A stretch of 37,197 nt of DNA from contig JADIMZ010000147.1 in the NCBI GenBank assembly GCA_017694335.1, forward strand, positions 1 through 37,197, in the 5' to 3' direction. The first letter of the stretch is position 1. Each line of letters starts with the position of its first letter. Made by a program: the position numbers and the translations under genes. Shown here in pieces: positions 26,417 through 36,412 of this stretch. Source of the stretch: Candidatus Pullibacteroides excrementavium. GTDB lineage: Bacteria; Bacteroidota; Bacteroidia; Bacteroidales; P3. Under the pieces are notes generated by a model. The model searched no databases. It had not been told where the DNA came from and saw only the letters and a list, made by a program, of their open reading frames with translations.

Positions 26417-28525
26417 ATGGCTATTATCGGCACTATCAGAAAACATGCAGGTCTTGCGGTAGCCTTGATTGGTATCGCTATTATCGGATTCGTGATTCAA
26501 GATGCCTTCGGAGGTCGAGGACAAAGCGCTCCTCCTGTCGCTGTCATTGACGGTGAATCCATTTCGTATGACCTCTTCAGCCTGCAAGTGGATCAGCTGA
26601 CGGACCAATACATTCAATCCCAAGGCGGCAATGTTTCCTTGACCGATGCCGACCGCGAACAAATCCGCACCATTGCTTGGCAGCGGATGCTTTCCGACCT
26701 TTTGATGAACGAAGCTTGCTCCAAAACCGGGATTCAGGTAAGTTCGGCTGAATTGAACGACATGTACTACGGGAAATTCATCAGCCCTATCCTGTACCAA
26801 TACTTCACTAACCCCCAGACCGGACAGTACGATCGTCAGCAGGTCATGAACATCATCAACAATTTCAGCCAAATGGACCCGCAAAGCCAAGCGGCATTGT
26901 CTGAATTGGAAAACATCGTCAAAACCGAACGGCTCAAGGAAAAATACATCAACCTGGCTTCAAAGTCCTATTACGTCCCCAAAGCCTTGGCTATGCTCCA
27001 GGCTTCCCAGCAGTCAACCTCCGTTAATGCCCGGTACGTATCCTTACCATACTCTTCAGTGGCTGATACCGAAGTAGAACTGACCAAATCCGATTACCAG
27101 AAGTTCTACAACGAAAACAAATACATGTTCAAGCAGAACAAGAGCCGTGAAATCTCCTATGTGGTATTCGATGTCACCCCGACTCCGCAAGACATGGCGG
27201 ACATCAACAAGGAAGTCAATGAACTTTATGTCGAATTCCAACAAGAAAACAATGTCCCTGATTTCGTGAATGCCGTCACCTCCGGAGACCGTTTCGACAG
27301 TCTGTACCGGAATGAATCGGAAGTTTTCCAAGGATGGGACGACCTCTTTGACGCCGAACCCGGCACCTATTTCGAACCTCGCCGGATGGGTCAATCATTC
27401 CAGATGGCCAAGTTGATGGACGTGCAAATGCGGCCGGACTCCATGTATATCCACCACATCTTCCTGTCCTATACCGAAGCCGGAAGCCAAAGCGGCCGCA
27501 ACAAAACCCAAAGCCGCCAATTGGCCGATTCCTTGCTGAAGGTAATCAACGCCAACCCTGCCCAGTTCGGTGATTTGGCAGTCCGCTTTTCCGAAGACCC
27601 CACTGCACAGCAAAGCCGCGGAGAGCTTGGCTGGATGCTGGATGGCACCTTGATGAGCAATCTGAACAAAGCAGCCTTGGCCACCCCGGCCGGTAAAGCC
27701 ACAATGGCCGAAGCACCGAACGGTTTCCATATCTTGTACGTAGCCCAAAAGACGCAACCCGTCAAGAAGATTCTGGCGGCTGTAGTCAACATCCCTATCG
27801 AACCCAGCACAGCGACCACCAAAAGCGTCTATACCCGAGCCAACCAGTTGATGGCCGACTGCCACGGCAATGTCGCCCAAATGGACTCGGCTGCCCGCAA
27901 AATCGGGATGCGTGTCCGTAAAAATTCCGTAACAGAACTGGCTTCGTCCCTGCCTGGCGTCAACTCGGCACGCGAAGTGATTCGTTGGGCCTTCAACGAT
28001 GACACCAAGGAAGGCAGCGTAGCCTCGCAGGTTTTTGAAATGGAAAACCGTTATGTAATTGCCGGACTGAGCAGCATCAACGAAGATGAATACATGAGTT
28101 TGGAACGCGCTATGGAAATGCCTCAGATTGCTAACATGGTCCGTCAAAACAAGAAATTCAACATTCTGGCACAAAAGATGGAAGGCAACTCGCTCGAAAC
28201 CATCGCCCAGAACAACAACATCAAGATTGATACCGTATTCGGCATGAGCATGAATGGCTATCCTTCCTTGAATGGCTACGAACCCAAGATTGTCGGTGCA
28301 ATGTGCGGTTCCACCCAAGGCCAGCTCTCGAAAGCGTTCCAAGGCAACAACGGTGTATTCCGCTTCATCGTGGACAACATTGCAGCCCCTGAAGCCACAC
28401 CCGCTGAAATCGTGCGGCTTACAAACCAACTGGAAATGCAATACACCCAAAGCGCAGCCAACCGGGTTTATTCCGCATTGGAAGAAGCCGCTGTAATCGA
28501 AGACAACCGCGGGTTCTATTTCTAA
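26417..28525 (+). CDS. ppiD: Peptidyl-prolyl cis-trans isomerase, PpiD/SurA-type
   Basis: 702 residues. One N-terminal transmembrane anchor (about residues 10-28, AGLAVALIGIAIIGFVIQDA) in a short cytoplasmic MAIIGTIRKH context, then a SurA_N-like chaperone region from VAVIDGESISYDLFSLQVDQ. The parvulin domain at about residues 340-450 shows HHIFLSYTEA, FGDLAVRFSEDP, GELGWMLDGTL and APNGFHILYV, and a second, more degenerate unit follows. It folds outer-membrane and secreted proteins at the periplasmic face of the inner membrane. The start is supported by the anchor. It has its own promoter and a strong terminator, so it is monocistronic. Confidence 0.9.
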   Translation: MAIIGTIRKHAGLAVALIGIAIIGFVIQDAFGGRGQSAPPVAVIDGESISYDLFSLQVDQLTDQYIQSQGGNVSLTDADREQIRTIAWQRMLSDLLMNEACSKTGIQVSSAELNDMYYGKFISPILYQYFTNPQTGQYDRQQVMNIINNFSQMDPQSQAALSELENIVKTERLKEKYINLASKSYYVPKALAMLQASQQSTSVNARYVSLPYSSVADTEVELTKSDYQKFYNENKYMFKQNKSREISYVVFDVTPTPQDMADINKEVNELYVEFQQENNVPDFVNAVTSGDRFDSLYRNESEVFQGWDDLFDAEPGTYFEPRRMGQSFQMAKLMDVQMRPDSMYIHHIFLSYTEAGSQSGRNKTQSRQLADSLLKVINANPAQFGDLAVRFSEDPTAQQSRGELGWMLDGTLMSNLNKAALATPAGKATMAEAPNGFHILYVAQKTQPVKKILAAVVNIPIEPSTATTKSVYTRANQLMADCHGNVAQMDSAARKIGMRVRKNSVTELASSLPGVNSAREVIRWAFNDDTKEGSVASQVFEMENRYVIAGLSSINEDEYMSLERAMEMPQIANMVRQNKKFNILAQKMEGNSLETIAQNNNIKIDTVFGMSMNGYPSLNGYEPKIVGAMCGSTQGQLSKAFQGNNGVFRFIVDNIAAPEATPAEIVRLTNQLEMQYTQSAANRVYSALEEAAVIEDNRGFYF

Positions 28526-28564
28526 TCCGCCTTTATAGGAAAATTAACCCGTTTTTTTCATACG

Positions 28565-28602
28565 AAAAGACCCTGTTAGCATTCTATCAGGGTCTTTTTT
28601 TT
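28565..28602 (+). terminator. Rho-independent terminator of ppiD
   Basis: AAAAGACCCTG (28565-28575) pairs with CAGGGTCTTTT (28588-28598), followed by more T, 40 bases past the ppiD stop. Confidence 0.93.
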
Positions 28603-28829
28603 ACCCGGATTTTCCAGCCTTTATTCGGAATTTTCCAGCTTGCCACCTTTCTCCCGGCCGTCCCACACCAAACGGTTCATTTCCCCTACAAGAACGAACG
28701 CTTTTTCCGCCATAAGCCCAAGTCCGTCTCAACAATTCCCCTCAAAGAAAAATCCCCCTCGATGAAAATCCGCAAACTGATTTCCACGAATTTTTCGTAT
28801 CTTCGTCTTCTGTTACAAAGGAAGGTCTC
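28603..28829 (+). promoter_or_regulatory. Upstream region of the phospholipase D-family gene
   Basis: No gene is seen. TATCTTCG (28798-28805) is one mismatch from the -7 consensus and lies 24 bases before the ATG; no -33 box is clear. The region before it has no repeats or hairpins that stand out. Confidence 0.45.
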
Positions 28830-29912
28830 ATGTCCGATTCAAACACGCCTATATCCGTCAAGCTCTTTGACGATAACCTGCTCATGTTCACTTCGATGAT
28901 TGAGGACATCAAGCAGGCCACAAAATACATTTATTTGGAGACCTTCCGCTTCAACGACGATGCCATAGGCCGCAAGTTCCGCGATGCCTTGATGGAAAAG
29001 GCCAAAGAAGGCATCGATATCCGGCTCCTGCTCGATGCCTACGGGAGCAAGCCCTCGGAGATGTTCAACGAAATGATCCAAAACGGCATCAAGATACGGT
29101 ATTTCAAGAAAATCAAATTCTTCCTTTCCAACACCTTTGCCCGCAACAATTCGCGCAACCACCGCAAGCTGCTGCTGATCGATGACCGCATCACCTACAT
29201 AGGTTCGTCCAATATCACCGCCTACTGCCTCAACTGGAGAGACCTGAACCTGCGGCTGGAAAACCCCATCACCCGCAAGTTCAAAGGCTGCTTCATGCAT
29301 AGCGCCGCCCAGTACAAGTTCTACGACGACTGGGATCCCTTCGAGAAAATCAAAATCATCCAGTACCACGGCTACGGGATCGTGCAGGAAACGCCCTCGC
29401 CTTACATACAGGCGGTGAGGAACTATATGCTCAAGATGATCGAGAATGCCAAAGAGGAAATCCTAATCGAGACCCCCTACTTCCTGCCCGGGCATAAGAT
29501 ACGGAAAGCCTTGGTCCATGCCGCCCAGAAAGGCATCCGGGTCGTGATCCATATCCCCAAGAACTCGGACGTAGGCTTAGTGGACATCCTCTGCAACAAA
29601 TACTTGGGTCCCATGCACAAAGCGGGAATCCAATGGAAATTCTATACTCCGGACTTGCTCCATGCCAAATGCCTGCTTGTGGATCAGAAACGCTTTTTCA
29701 TGGGTTCGGCCAACATGGATTACCGGAGCTTCCGCTACCAGTACGAAATCATGCTCTACGGGGAAAATCCGGAGGTCCTCGAACTGTTGAACCGGCATAT
29801 AGCCGGCACGGAACAGCACTCGATCGATTTCGACTATGAGAAATGGAAGAACTCGCCCCGGATTGTGAGGTTCATGCAATGGCTGTTGACCCCTTTCCGC
29901 CATTTATTCTAA
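28830..29912 (+). CDS. Phospholipase D-family protein, cardiolipin synthase-like
   Basis: 360 residues with two HKD motifs: NHRKLLLIDDRITYIGSSN (about 110-128) and LHAKCLLVDQKRFFMGSANM (about 276-295), each giving H-x-K-x4-D followed by a G-S-x-N strand. That is the full catalytic set for a phosphatidyl transferase or phosphodiesterase. No N-terminal transmembrane segments are visible, unlike ClsA, so it is closer to ClsB/ClsC-type enzymes. It probably makes cardiolipin from phosphatidylglycerol or a related phospholipid at the inner membrane; a nuclease or other PLD role cannot be ruled out. pepD begins 53 bases downstream on the same strand. Confidence 0.85.
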   Translation: MSDSNTPISVKLFDDNLLMFTSMIEDIKQATKYIYLETFRFNDDAIGRKFRDALMEKAKEGIDIRLLLDAYGSKPSEMFNEMIQNGIKIRYFKKIKFFLSNTFARNNSRNHRKLLLIDDRITYIGSSNITAYCLNWRDLNLRLENPITRKFKGCFMHSAAQYKFYDDWDPFEKIKIIQYHGYGIVQETPSPYIQAVRNYMLKMIENAKEEILIETPYFLPGHKIRKALVHAAQKGIRVVIHIPKNSDVGLVDILCNKYLGPMHKAGIQWKFYTPDLLHAKCLLVDQKRFFMGSANMDYRSFRYQYEIMLYGENPEVLELLNRHIAGTEQHSIDFDYEKWKNSPRIVRFMQWLLTPFRHLF

Positions 29913-29965
29913 GGCGGCGTAAGGCATGTGACAAGGCAACGACAAATAATCAAACACAAAATACA

Positions 29966-31417
29966 ATGAACGAAGTTCTCAATACATTGGAACCGAAACT
30001 CCTCTGGAAATATTTCGGGGAAGTGCTGCAAATCCCAAGACCCTCCAAGAAAGAAGACAAAATCAGGGCCTACCTGGTGGATTTCGCCCAAAAACACCAA
30101 CTGGAATACAAGACCGACAAGACAGGCAATGTCCTGATCCGCAAACCGGCCACGCCCGGCCACGAAAACCGTCCTTGCGTGATCCTGCAAAGCCACATGG
30201 ACATGGTCTGCGAAAAGAACGGGGATTCGAAGCACAATTTCGATACCGACCCGATTGAAGTCCATATCGAAGACGGCTGGCTCAAAGCCAAGGACACCAC
30301 CTTGGGCGCCGACAACGGTATCGGCGTGGCCATGGAACTGGCCGTCCTGGCATCGGACGATCTGGAACACGGTCCCATCGAATGCCTGTTCACCGTGGAC
30401 GAAGAAACCGGATTGACGGGCGCTTTCGGCCTCGAACCGGGATTCCTGAACGGCAAAATCCTGCTGAACCTGGATTCGGAAGACGATGGATTGTTCTTCA
30501 TCGGCTGCGCCGGAGGCATCGACACGGTCATCCACTACCCCTACAACCAGCTCCTGGCCGATTCCTCGTTAGCCTACCTGAATATCCAGATAAAAGGCCT
30601 TTGCGGCGGCCACTCCGGCGACGACATCAACAAAGGCCGCGCCAACGCCAACCAGCTCCTGGCCCGCGCACTCTACAATTTGAAAGACAAGTACGATTTC
30701 CGGCTCGCCTCGTTCAAGGGCGGAAACTTGCGCAACGCGATTGCCCGGGAAGCGACAGCCTTGATCGGCATCGCCCAAGACAAACTTCCTGAAATGGAAA
30801 AGGACATCGCCGCGCTCCGGGATACTTTCGCTGCCGAATACAAGCATACCGAACCCAATCTGGAACTCATTGCCGAAAAAGCCGGAAAACCGGAATGGGT
30901 CTTCGGGGAAAAGAACCGGGACGAACTGATTTACGCCCTGATGACCTGCCCGCACGGCGTTCTGAGGATGAGCGATGAAATCCCCGATTTCGTGGAGACC
31001 TCCACCAACCTGGCAGCCGTCAAGAGCGAGGACGGGGATGTGCTGATTACCACCAGCCAGCGGTCCTCGGTGGAAAGCGCCAAACTGTGGGCGGCCCAAC
31101 GGGTGGCTTCCTGCTTCAAGGCTATCGGAGCCAAGACCGAACACAGCGAAGGTTATCCCGGCTGGAATCCCAATGCGGACTCCCCTATCCTCAAATTGGT
31201 GCTTGACACCTTCAAGGACCTGTTCCACGAGGAAGGCAAGGCGCTGGCCATCCACGCCGGTCTGGAATGCGGGCTTTTCAGCGAAAAATACCCCGGCATG
31301 GACATGGTTTCCTACGGGCCGACGATGCGGGGCGTGCATTCGCCGGACGAACGCTTGGAACTGAGCACGGTGACAAGGTTTTGGGAGCTGACCAAAGAAA
31401 TCCTGAAACGCATCTGA
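29966..31417 (+). CDS. pepD: Aminoacyl-histidine dipeptidase (peptidase D)
   Basis: 483 residues of peptidase family M20C, a zinc dipeptidase that hydrolyses Xaa-His and other dipeptides in the cytoplasm. Motifs: LQSHMDMVCEKN (the first metal His and catalytic Asp), LGADNGIGVAMELAVL (bridging Asp), DEETGLTGAFGL (catalytic Glu-Glu), LDSEDDGLFFIGCAGG, GGHSGDDINKGRANA in the lid domain and HAGLECGLF near the end (metal ligands). The ATG at 29966 is chosen because the family N-terminus (LEPKLLWKYFGEVLQIPRPS) follows at once; the open frame upstream overlaps the PLD gene. The Nudix gene starts one base after its stop. Confidence 0.95.
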   Translation: MNEVLNTLEPKLLWKYFGEVLQIPRPSKKEDKIRAYLVDFAQKHQLEYKTDKTGNVLIRKPATPGHENRPCVILQSHMDMVCEKNGDSKHNFDTDPIEVHIEDGWLKAKDTTLGADNGIGVAMELAVLASDDLEHGPIECLFTVDEETGLTGAFGLEPGFLNGKILLNLDSEDDGLFFIGCAGGIDTVIHYPYNQLLADSSLAYLNIQIKGLCGGHSGDDINKGRANANQLLARALYNLKDKYDFRLASFKGGNLRNAIAREATALIGIAQDKLPEMEKDIAALRDTFAAEYKHTEPNLELIAEKAGKPEWVFGEKNRDELIYALMTCPHGVLRMSDEIPDFVETSTNLAAVKSEDGDVLITTSQRSSVESAKLWAAQRVASCFKAIGAKTEHSEGYPGWNPNADSPILKLVLDTFKDLFHEEGKALAIHAGLECGLFSEKYPGMDMVSYGPTMRGVHSPDERLELSTVTRFWELTKEILKRI

Positions 31418-31418
31418 T

Positions 31419-32108
31419 ATGGAAAAGATATTCCATGAAAACAGGGCTTTGGTCTTCACTTCGGCCAAAGCCCCGCTCCCTTGGGCCATCCAAAAGGAAT
31501 ACGAAAACATGGACGAACTGACGGAATTCGCCAAGAACGGATTTCGCCGGCTTCCCAACTACAGCACAGTCTGCCTGGACTGCCATGGAATGGAAGAAAA
31601 GGTTTACCGGGATTTCATCGCGTCCTTCCCGGTCGTGGAAGCGTCCGGAGGATTAGTCCGCTGCCCGAAAGAAAACATCGAAGCCGAGGGCAAGGAAAAA
31701 GTTCCATCTCCCAAGGAAGCCAAAAGCGATTACCTCTACCTGTACATCTACCGCAACTCCATGTGGGACCTTCCCAAAGGAAAGAAAGAGAAAGGCGAAA
31801 CCGACCAAGAGAACGCGCTCCGGGAAGTGGAAGAAGAAACCGGGATGAAGCATCTCAAACTTCTGGACTTCATCAAGACCACCTACCACTTCATCGAGAG
31901 CAAGCAAGGCATCGCCCTAAAGAAATCCAATTGGTTCGGCATGGAAATTCCCCGGATGCAGGCCACAAAGCCACAAACGGAAGAAGGCATCACCCAAGCC
32001 GTCTGGATAGACAAGGAAGGCATCCGCCAACGCATGCCATTGATGTATGCCTCGATTGCCTATCTCACAGACCTGTATTTCGGCGGTCTTGAAGGGCTTT
32101 CAAAGTAG
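31419..32108 (+). CDS. Nudix hydrolase
   Basis: 229 residues. A complete Nudix box at about residues 121-143: GKKEKGETDQENALREVEEE then TGM, matching GX5EX7REUXEEXGU. It is preceded by the strand YLYIYRNSMWDLPKGK typical of the family. The N-terminal 100 residues (from MEKIFHENRALVFTSAKAPL) are not a domain I can name. Many Nudix proteins cleave nucleoside diphosphate derivatives; the substrate is not predictable here. It begins one base after pepD, so translation is probably coupled. Its 3' end overlaps the convergent thioredoxin-fold gene by 44 bases. Confidence 0.9.
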   Translation: MEKIFHENRALVFTSAKAPLPWAIQKEYENMDELTEFAKNGFRRLPNYSTVCLDCHGMEEKVYRDFIASFPVVEASGGLVRCPKENIEAEGKEKVPSPKEAKSDYLYLYIYRNSMWDLPKGKKEKGETDQENALREVEEETGMKHLKLLDFIKTTYHFIESKQGIALKKSNWFGMEIPRMQATKPQTEEGITQAVWIDKEGIRQRMPLMYASIAYLTDLYFGGLEGLSK

Positions 32109-33705
32109 CCATCCGGCGAAAGACATCCCCTATGTTCTGGCTCGGCGCATTGAAAGCCGAGTTCAGGACATGGCCTTGGTCATCCACCAGGATATAGGCC
32201 GGGAAATGGGCGGCATCGATGGTCCTGACCCATTCTATGTTCCGGTTGAAATGCAGATACGGCCAAGGGTACTCTTTTGTCTTGGCATCCCGCCGGTATT
32301 TACCGAAATCGTAATCGCAGTTCACAAAGACGATCCGGACCGCATTCTTGACATTGTCCGGCAAGGAAGCCCAAATATCCTTCAAAAGCGTCCCCTCCTC
32401 GTTGCAGCTAGGGCAATTGGCATAGTCGGCCCGGACAAAGACAAAATAATGGAACAGACCCGGCCCCAGCAGGCTGTCCACCGGGATTTCCTTCCCGTCC
32501 ATATCCACCAGTTCCACACCAGCAAAATACTGGCGGCGTGCCCGCTTCGCCCGCTCAGCCAGCAGGTTGTCTATCGCCCGCGACAAATCCGGGAACTTAC
32601 TCCTAGTTTGATAAGCACGCAGTATCGTCTGGATATGGTTCCCGTTAAGCCTCTCGTTGTCCAAGCCTTCGGCCAAGGCATGAACCATCACCCAGTCGTG
32701 CAGGTACTCCCCGCGCAAGGCATAGTCCAATCCTATGCTGTCCGAAAGAAGGCTCAAGCGGGAAGCCGGAGACAAATCGTTCCGGTTCACGATGCGCCGT
32801 AGCTGGTCGAAAGGCAAAAACGGGCTCGACTGGAAATAATCCTTGAAATAGGAATCCAGAAAATCCATCTGCGCCGGATTCTCCATATCCACAGGCCGCC
32901 CTTCGATGCACTGCCGGTAAAGGGCCCGGCGGGAATAAACACCCGGCAAGGCTTTCAGGCCGGCTTCCATATAAAAGCGGTAATCCTGGAAGAAAGTGTC
33001 CTGGACATAGCCGAAAAGAGAGTCGGACATACGAATAAAATCCGCCACAGGAACCGTGTCCTTACGCTGCTGAATCCGCGTGAAATCCCGGGCAAGGCGA
33101 GCCTGGTACAAAGCCGAATAACGCGCCAGGCGGTAATTCAGATCCGCCGTATCCGGCTTCCCTTGGGCATCCACCACCCGGTAGGTCAAAGCCGGAAACT
33201 GGTCGGAGACCACAAAGGCATTCATCCGTTCGTCCGCCTCATAATCAAAATCGGCAAATTCAAGACGGTACGCCTTGCCCGGCTCGACAAACAAGGAGGT
33301 GGAATAGTAATCGATCTCGAAATAAGTAGGCCGGGTGCTGGAGATGTCGGCCGTGGCCAGCACGAAGCGGCCGTTGCTGTCCACCACCGTGCCATCCAAT
33401 TCCTGATACGCGCCCGAAAAAGGGTCGGCATCCGTTTTCCAGCGGATTTTCCTGCCTTCGGCACCTTTCGCCAAGCCTACCACCATCACGCTGTAATCCA
33501 CGGAATCCGGTATCCGCCACCAAACATCGCGTTCCCCCGCTCCGGAAAGTCCCGGCAAATCCGTCAGTTCCGACAATGCTATCAACGGACTAGCCGAAGA
33601 TGCAGCAAGACCGGGGCAAGCTCCCACAGAAGCGGAAACAAGCGTCCACAGCCCCCAGAGCAGCAGCACAGCCCACACACGAACCGAAGTAAAAAACTCT
33701 TTCAT
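32065..33705 (-). CDS. Exported thioredoxin-fold protein
   Basis: 546 residues with an N-terminal signal or anchor (VWAVLLLWGLWTLVSASVGA). An N-terminal beta-rich domain resembling DUF4369-type regions follows (DGTVVDSNGRFVLATADI, TSLFVEPGKAYRLEFADFD), then a long helical middle. The C-terminal part is a thioredoxin-like domain with the redox motif CPSC (about residue 430, in DYANCPSCNEEG) and the cis-Pro region FPAYILVDDQGHVL. Such proteins of Bacteroidota act as periplasmic thiol-disulfide oxidoreductases or are of unknown role. Only a TTG lies upstream of the chosen ATG at 33705. It is downstream of the DPP IV-type gene (157-base gap, no clear promoter). Confidence 0.75.
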   Translation of the reverse strand: MKEFFTSVRVWAVLLLWGLWTLVSASVGACPGLAASSASPLIALSELTDLPGLSGAGERDVWWRIPDSVDYSVMVVGLAKGAEGRKIRWKTDADPFSGAYQELDGTVVDSNGRFVLATADISSTRPTYFEIDYYSTSLFVEPGKAYRLEFADFDYEADERMNAFVVSDQFPALTYRVVDAQGKPDTADLNYRLARYSALYQARLARDFTRIQQRKDTVPVADFIRMSDSLFGYVQDTFFQDYRFYMEAGLKALPGVYSRRALYRQCIEGRPVDMENPAQMDFLDSYFKDYFQSSPFLPFDQLRRIVNRNDLSPASRLSLLSDSIGLDYALRGEYLHDWVMVHALAEGLDNERLNGNHIQTILRAYQTRSKFPDLSRAIDNLLAERAKRARRQYFAGVELVDMDGKEIPVDSLLGPGLFHYFVFVRADYANCPSCNEEGTLLKDIWASLPDNVKNAVRIVFVNCDYDFGKYRRDAKTKEYPWPYLHFNRNIEWVRTIDAAHFPAYILVDDQGHVLNSAFNAPSQNIGDVFRRMATLKALQDRRNTGL

Positions 33706-33862
33706 CGCATCCAATATTTAAGCGGCATCCTATTTTACCGGCAACGGCTTTCCCCTCAGCTTTTCACGGCGCAGCTACAACATAACCAAATGGCAGCGGC
33801 ACACCCGGCAACCCATGAACAGGCGGCCAGGCAAGCCCGCAAGCATTCCGGCACATTCCTCC

Positions 33863-36379
33863 TTACAAATTGTTCATCAGGAAACCCGTCAGCTTATGGT
33901 ACAAATGCTGGCGCGACGACCCGTCCTTGCCCACCATGCTATGGTTGCGGTTCGGGTACATCACAAATTCGAACTGTTTGCCGGCCTTCTGCAAGGCGGT
34001 CAGCAAATCGACCGAATTCTGGAAATGCACATTGTCATCGGCCGAACCATGCACCAGCAGGTACGCGCCTTGCAGTTCCGACACATGGGAGATTGGCGAA
34101 TTGCCATCGTAGCCTTGGGCATTTTCCTGCGGGGTGCGCATGAAACGCTCGGTATAGACGTTGTCGTAATACCGCCAGTTGGTCACCGGTGCCACCGCCA
34201 TCGCGGCCTTGAACACCCCATGTCCCTGGAAAAGGCAGTTGGACGACATGAAGCCGCCATAACTCCAGCCCCAGATGCCGATACGGGAAGCATCTACATA
34301 CGGCAAGCTGCCCAGCACCTTGGCCGCGGCTATCTGGTCCTGGGTCTCGTACTTGCCCAATTGCAGGTAGGTGCATTTCTTGAAAGCCTCTCCCCGGCCC
34401 CCGGTTCCCCGGTTGTCCACGCAGACCACGATATAGCCTTTCTGCACCAGCATCTGATACCAAGCGTAATCCAGCACCTCGTAAGGACGCATGGAATTGA
34501 GCACCTGCTGGCTGCCCGGTCCTCCGTAAAGGAACATCAGCACCGGGTATTTCTTGCCTTCGGCCTCCGGCGTGCCGATTTCGGCCGGCTTCATGATCCA
34601 AGCGTTCAGATAGACCTGACGGACAGGCTTGGGACGAGCCTCCGGCGCTTTGGCAGACACGCCCTCGGCCGCGGCAGCCTCCGGCGCAAGGCCGGACAAA
34701 TCCATCGCCGACTTGGTAAACACGTTCGGAGCCGGAGCCGCCGCACCCTTGGTCTTCTGCTCGTAACGGTGCATCCCGAAATAAGGCTCTCCCATGAACG
34801 CATTGGCATCCTCGCCGGTCAAGGGCACCGGAATCCTCAGGAATTCCTTCTGCACATAGCCGTATTTCTTGGCCGTCTGATCCAGCTTGGTATTCTCCAA
34901 CAGGCACTCCAGCAACTGGTCTTCCTCATCCCCCACATGGTAGAGGTAATAGGAAGCCGCCGTATTGGCATCGGAATGTTCCACAATCATATACGTGAAA
35001 TCCGCATTGAACCAGGCATCGGTGAAACCACCCCGGCGCTGCATGTCCAAAGCCGGACGGCGCAGGCCGGTGCCGTCCAGGTTCACGCACATCAAATCCC
35101 TATCCGAAGGCGAAGTATAGGCCGCCTGGAAGAACACCCGCTGCTTGGCTTCGTCCACCCCGTAGAGCGCAGTCACATCGTAAGGGCCAGGGGTCAACAG
35201 CGTGCCTTTGGAATCCGAACCGTCCATCGGGAAAAGATACAGATGGTTGTAGCCGTCCTTTTCGGTAGCCAGCAGCATCTTGGAACCGTCCTTGAAGAAA
35301 TACACATTGTCGGTAATATCCACGTAGGCCGGATTGCGCTCCTCATAGACCAGACGCTGCCCGCCCTGCGGAGTCATCGCCCAGATGCACCAATGGTTCT
35401 GATGACGGTTCAAGGTATAGACCAGAAGTTCCTTGCCGGTCGGTTCCCAGAAAATGCGCGGGATGTATTCCACCGAATCCGCCTTCAAGTCCGCCGGCGC
35501 ATTCTTGCCCGATGCCAGGTCGTAGAACCAAAGGCTCACTTCCGAATTGCGTTCGCCCGCCTTGGGATACTTGTAACGGTAGGTTTCGGGGTAAAGCTCG
35601 CCCCAAATGGTCATCTCGTATTCCTTCAAAGCCGACTCATCGAACTTCAGATAGGCAATCGTGGTGGAAGCCGGATTCCAAGCGTAGGCCTTGGTGAAGG
35701 CGAACTCTTCTTCATAAACCCAGTCGGTATGCCCGTTTCGAATCTTGTTGACAGCCCCGTCGGTGGTCACCTGCACTTCCTGGCCCGAAACCAAATCCCT
35801 GTAATAAAGATTGTTGTCCTGCAGATAGGAGACCTTGCTCCCGTCCGGGCTGAAGGTCACTTCCTGGATTTTCCCTTCCTGGCTCAGCACCACCGGATGG
35901 GAGGCTTTGCCTTTCTTGTCCAAGCTCCAGACCACCGCGTTGTAAAGCGCCGACCGGCGATAGATGGCCTCGTAGCCGGACAACAGCAGGACCTTGCTAT
36001 GGTCGGCATTGAACTCGAAGCTGACAGGAGCCCAGTCCATTCCCGAAAAACGGGAATCCGATGCTGGATCGAGGATTTCCACTACCTTCTCTTTGCCGTT
36101 CCTCTGACGTATATGCTTGTTGAGCACGCCTTTGTCCAACACATAATATTCCTTCTCCGCCAAGCGGGCTTCGATGCCGCCCAGCCTCTCCGCCTTGAAC
36201 TCAGGCGAAAGGAAAATGCTATCCAATTCTATTTCCGTAGCTTGCATTTTTTGCTGTTTGACTTGCCGATCCTGTCCTTGCACGGCCTGCGCCTGAAGAT
36301 TTTGCAAGGGAATGCCGCCTGCCAAACCTGCCAGCAGACAAATCCCGAGCATCCCGAATGTCTTTTTTCTATGTATCAT
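33863..36379 (-). CDS. Dipeptidyl peptidase IV-type S9 peptidase
   Basis: 838 residues. Signal peptide at the N-terminus (LGICLLAGLAGGIPLQNLQA), so periplasmic or surface. The beta-propeller DPPIV_N domain includes WVYEEEFAF (about residue 220), the double-Glu motif that binds the substrate N-terminus. C-terminal alpha/beta hydrolase: Ser706 in GWSYGGF, Asp781 in HGSADDNVHFQNS and His813 in NRNHSM, the complete triad in DPP IV order. It removes X-Pro or X-Ala dipeptides from peptide N-termini. An insert of roughly 50 residues rich in Ala and Pro separates propeller and hydrolase. The start at 36379 is supported by the promoter read from 36443 to 36413. Confidence 0.93.
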   Translation of the reverse strand: MIHRKKTFGMLGICLLAGLAGGIPLQNLQAQAVQGQDRQVKQQKMQATEIELDSIFLSPEFKAERLGGIEARLAEKEYYVLDKGVLNKHIRQRNGKEKVVEILDPASDSRFSGMDWAPVSFEFNADHSKVLLLSGYEAIYRRSALYNAVVWSLDKKGKASHPVVLSQEGKIQEVTFSPDGSKVSYLQDNNLYYRDLVSGQEVQVTTDGAVNKIRNGHTDWVYEEEFAFTKAYAWNPASTTIAYLKFDESALKEYEMTIWGELYPETYRYKYPKAGERNSEVSLWFYDLASGKNAPADLKADSVEYIPRIFWEPTGKELLVYTLNRHQNHWCIWAMTPQGGQRLVYEERNPAYVDITDNVYFFKDGSKMLLATEKDGYNHLYLFPMDGSDSKGTLLTPGPYDVTALYGVDEAKQRVFFQAAYTSPSDRDLMCVNLDGTGLRRPALDMQRRGGFTDAWFNADFTYMIVEHSDANTAASYYLYHVGDEEDQLLECLLENTKLDQTAKKYGYVQKEFLRIPVPLTGEDANAFMGEPYFGMHRYEQKTKGAAAPAPNVFTKSAMDLSGLAPEAAAAEGVSAKAPEARPKPVRQVYLNAWIMKPAEIGTPEAEGKKYPVLMFLYGGPGSQQVLNSMRPYEVLDYAWYQMLVQKGYIVVCVDNRGTGGRGEAFKKCTYLQLGKYETQDQIAAAKVLGSLPYVDASRIGIWGWSYGGFMSSNCLFQGHGVFKAAMAVAPVTNWRYYDNVYTERFMRTPQENAQGYDGNSPISHVSELQGAYLLVHGSADDNVHFQNSVDLLTALQKAGKQFEFVMYPNRNHSMVGKDGSSRQHLYHKLTGFLMNNL

Positions 36380-36412
36380 GTTTCCTTTTGTTTCTTTTTC
36401 AAAACCAACCTG

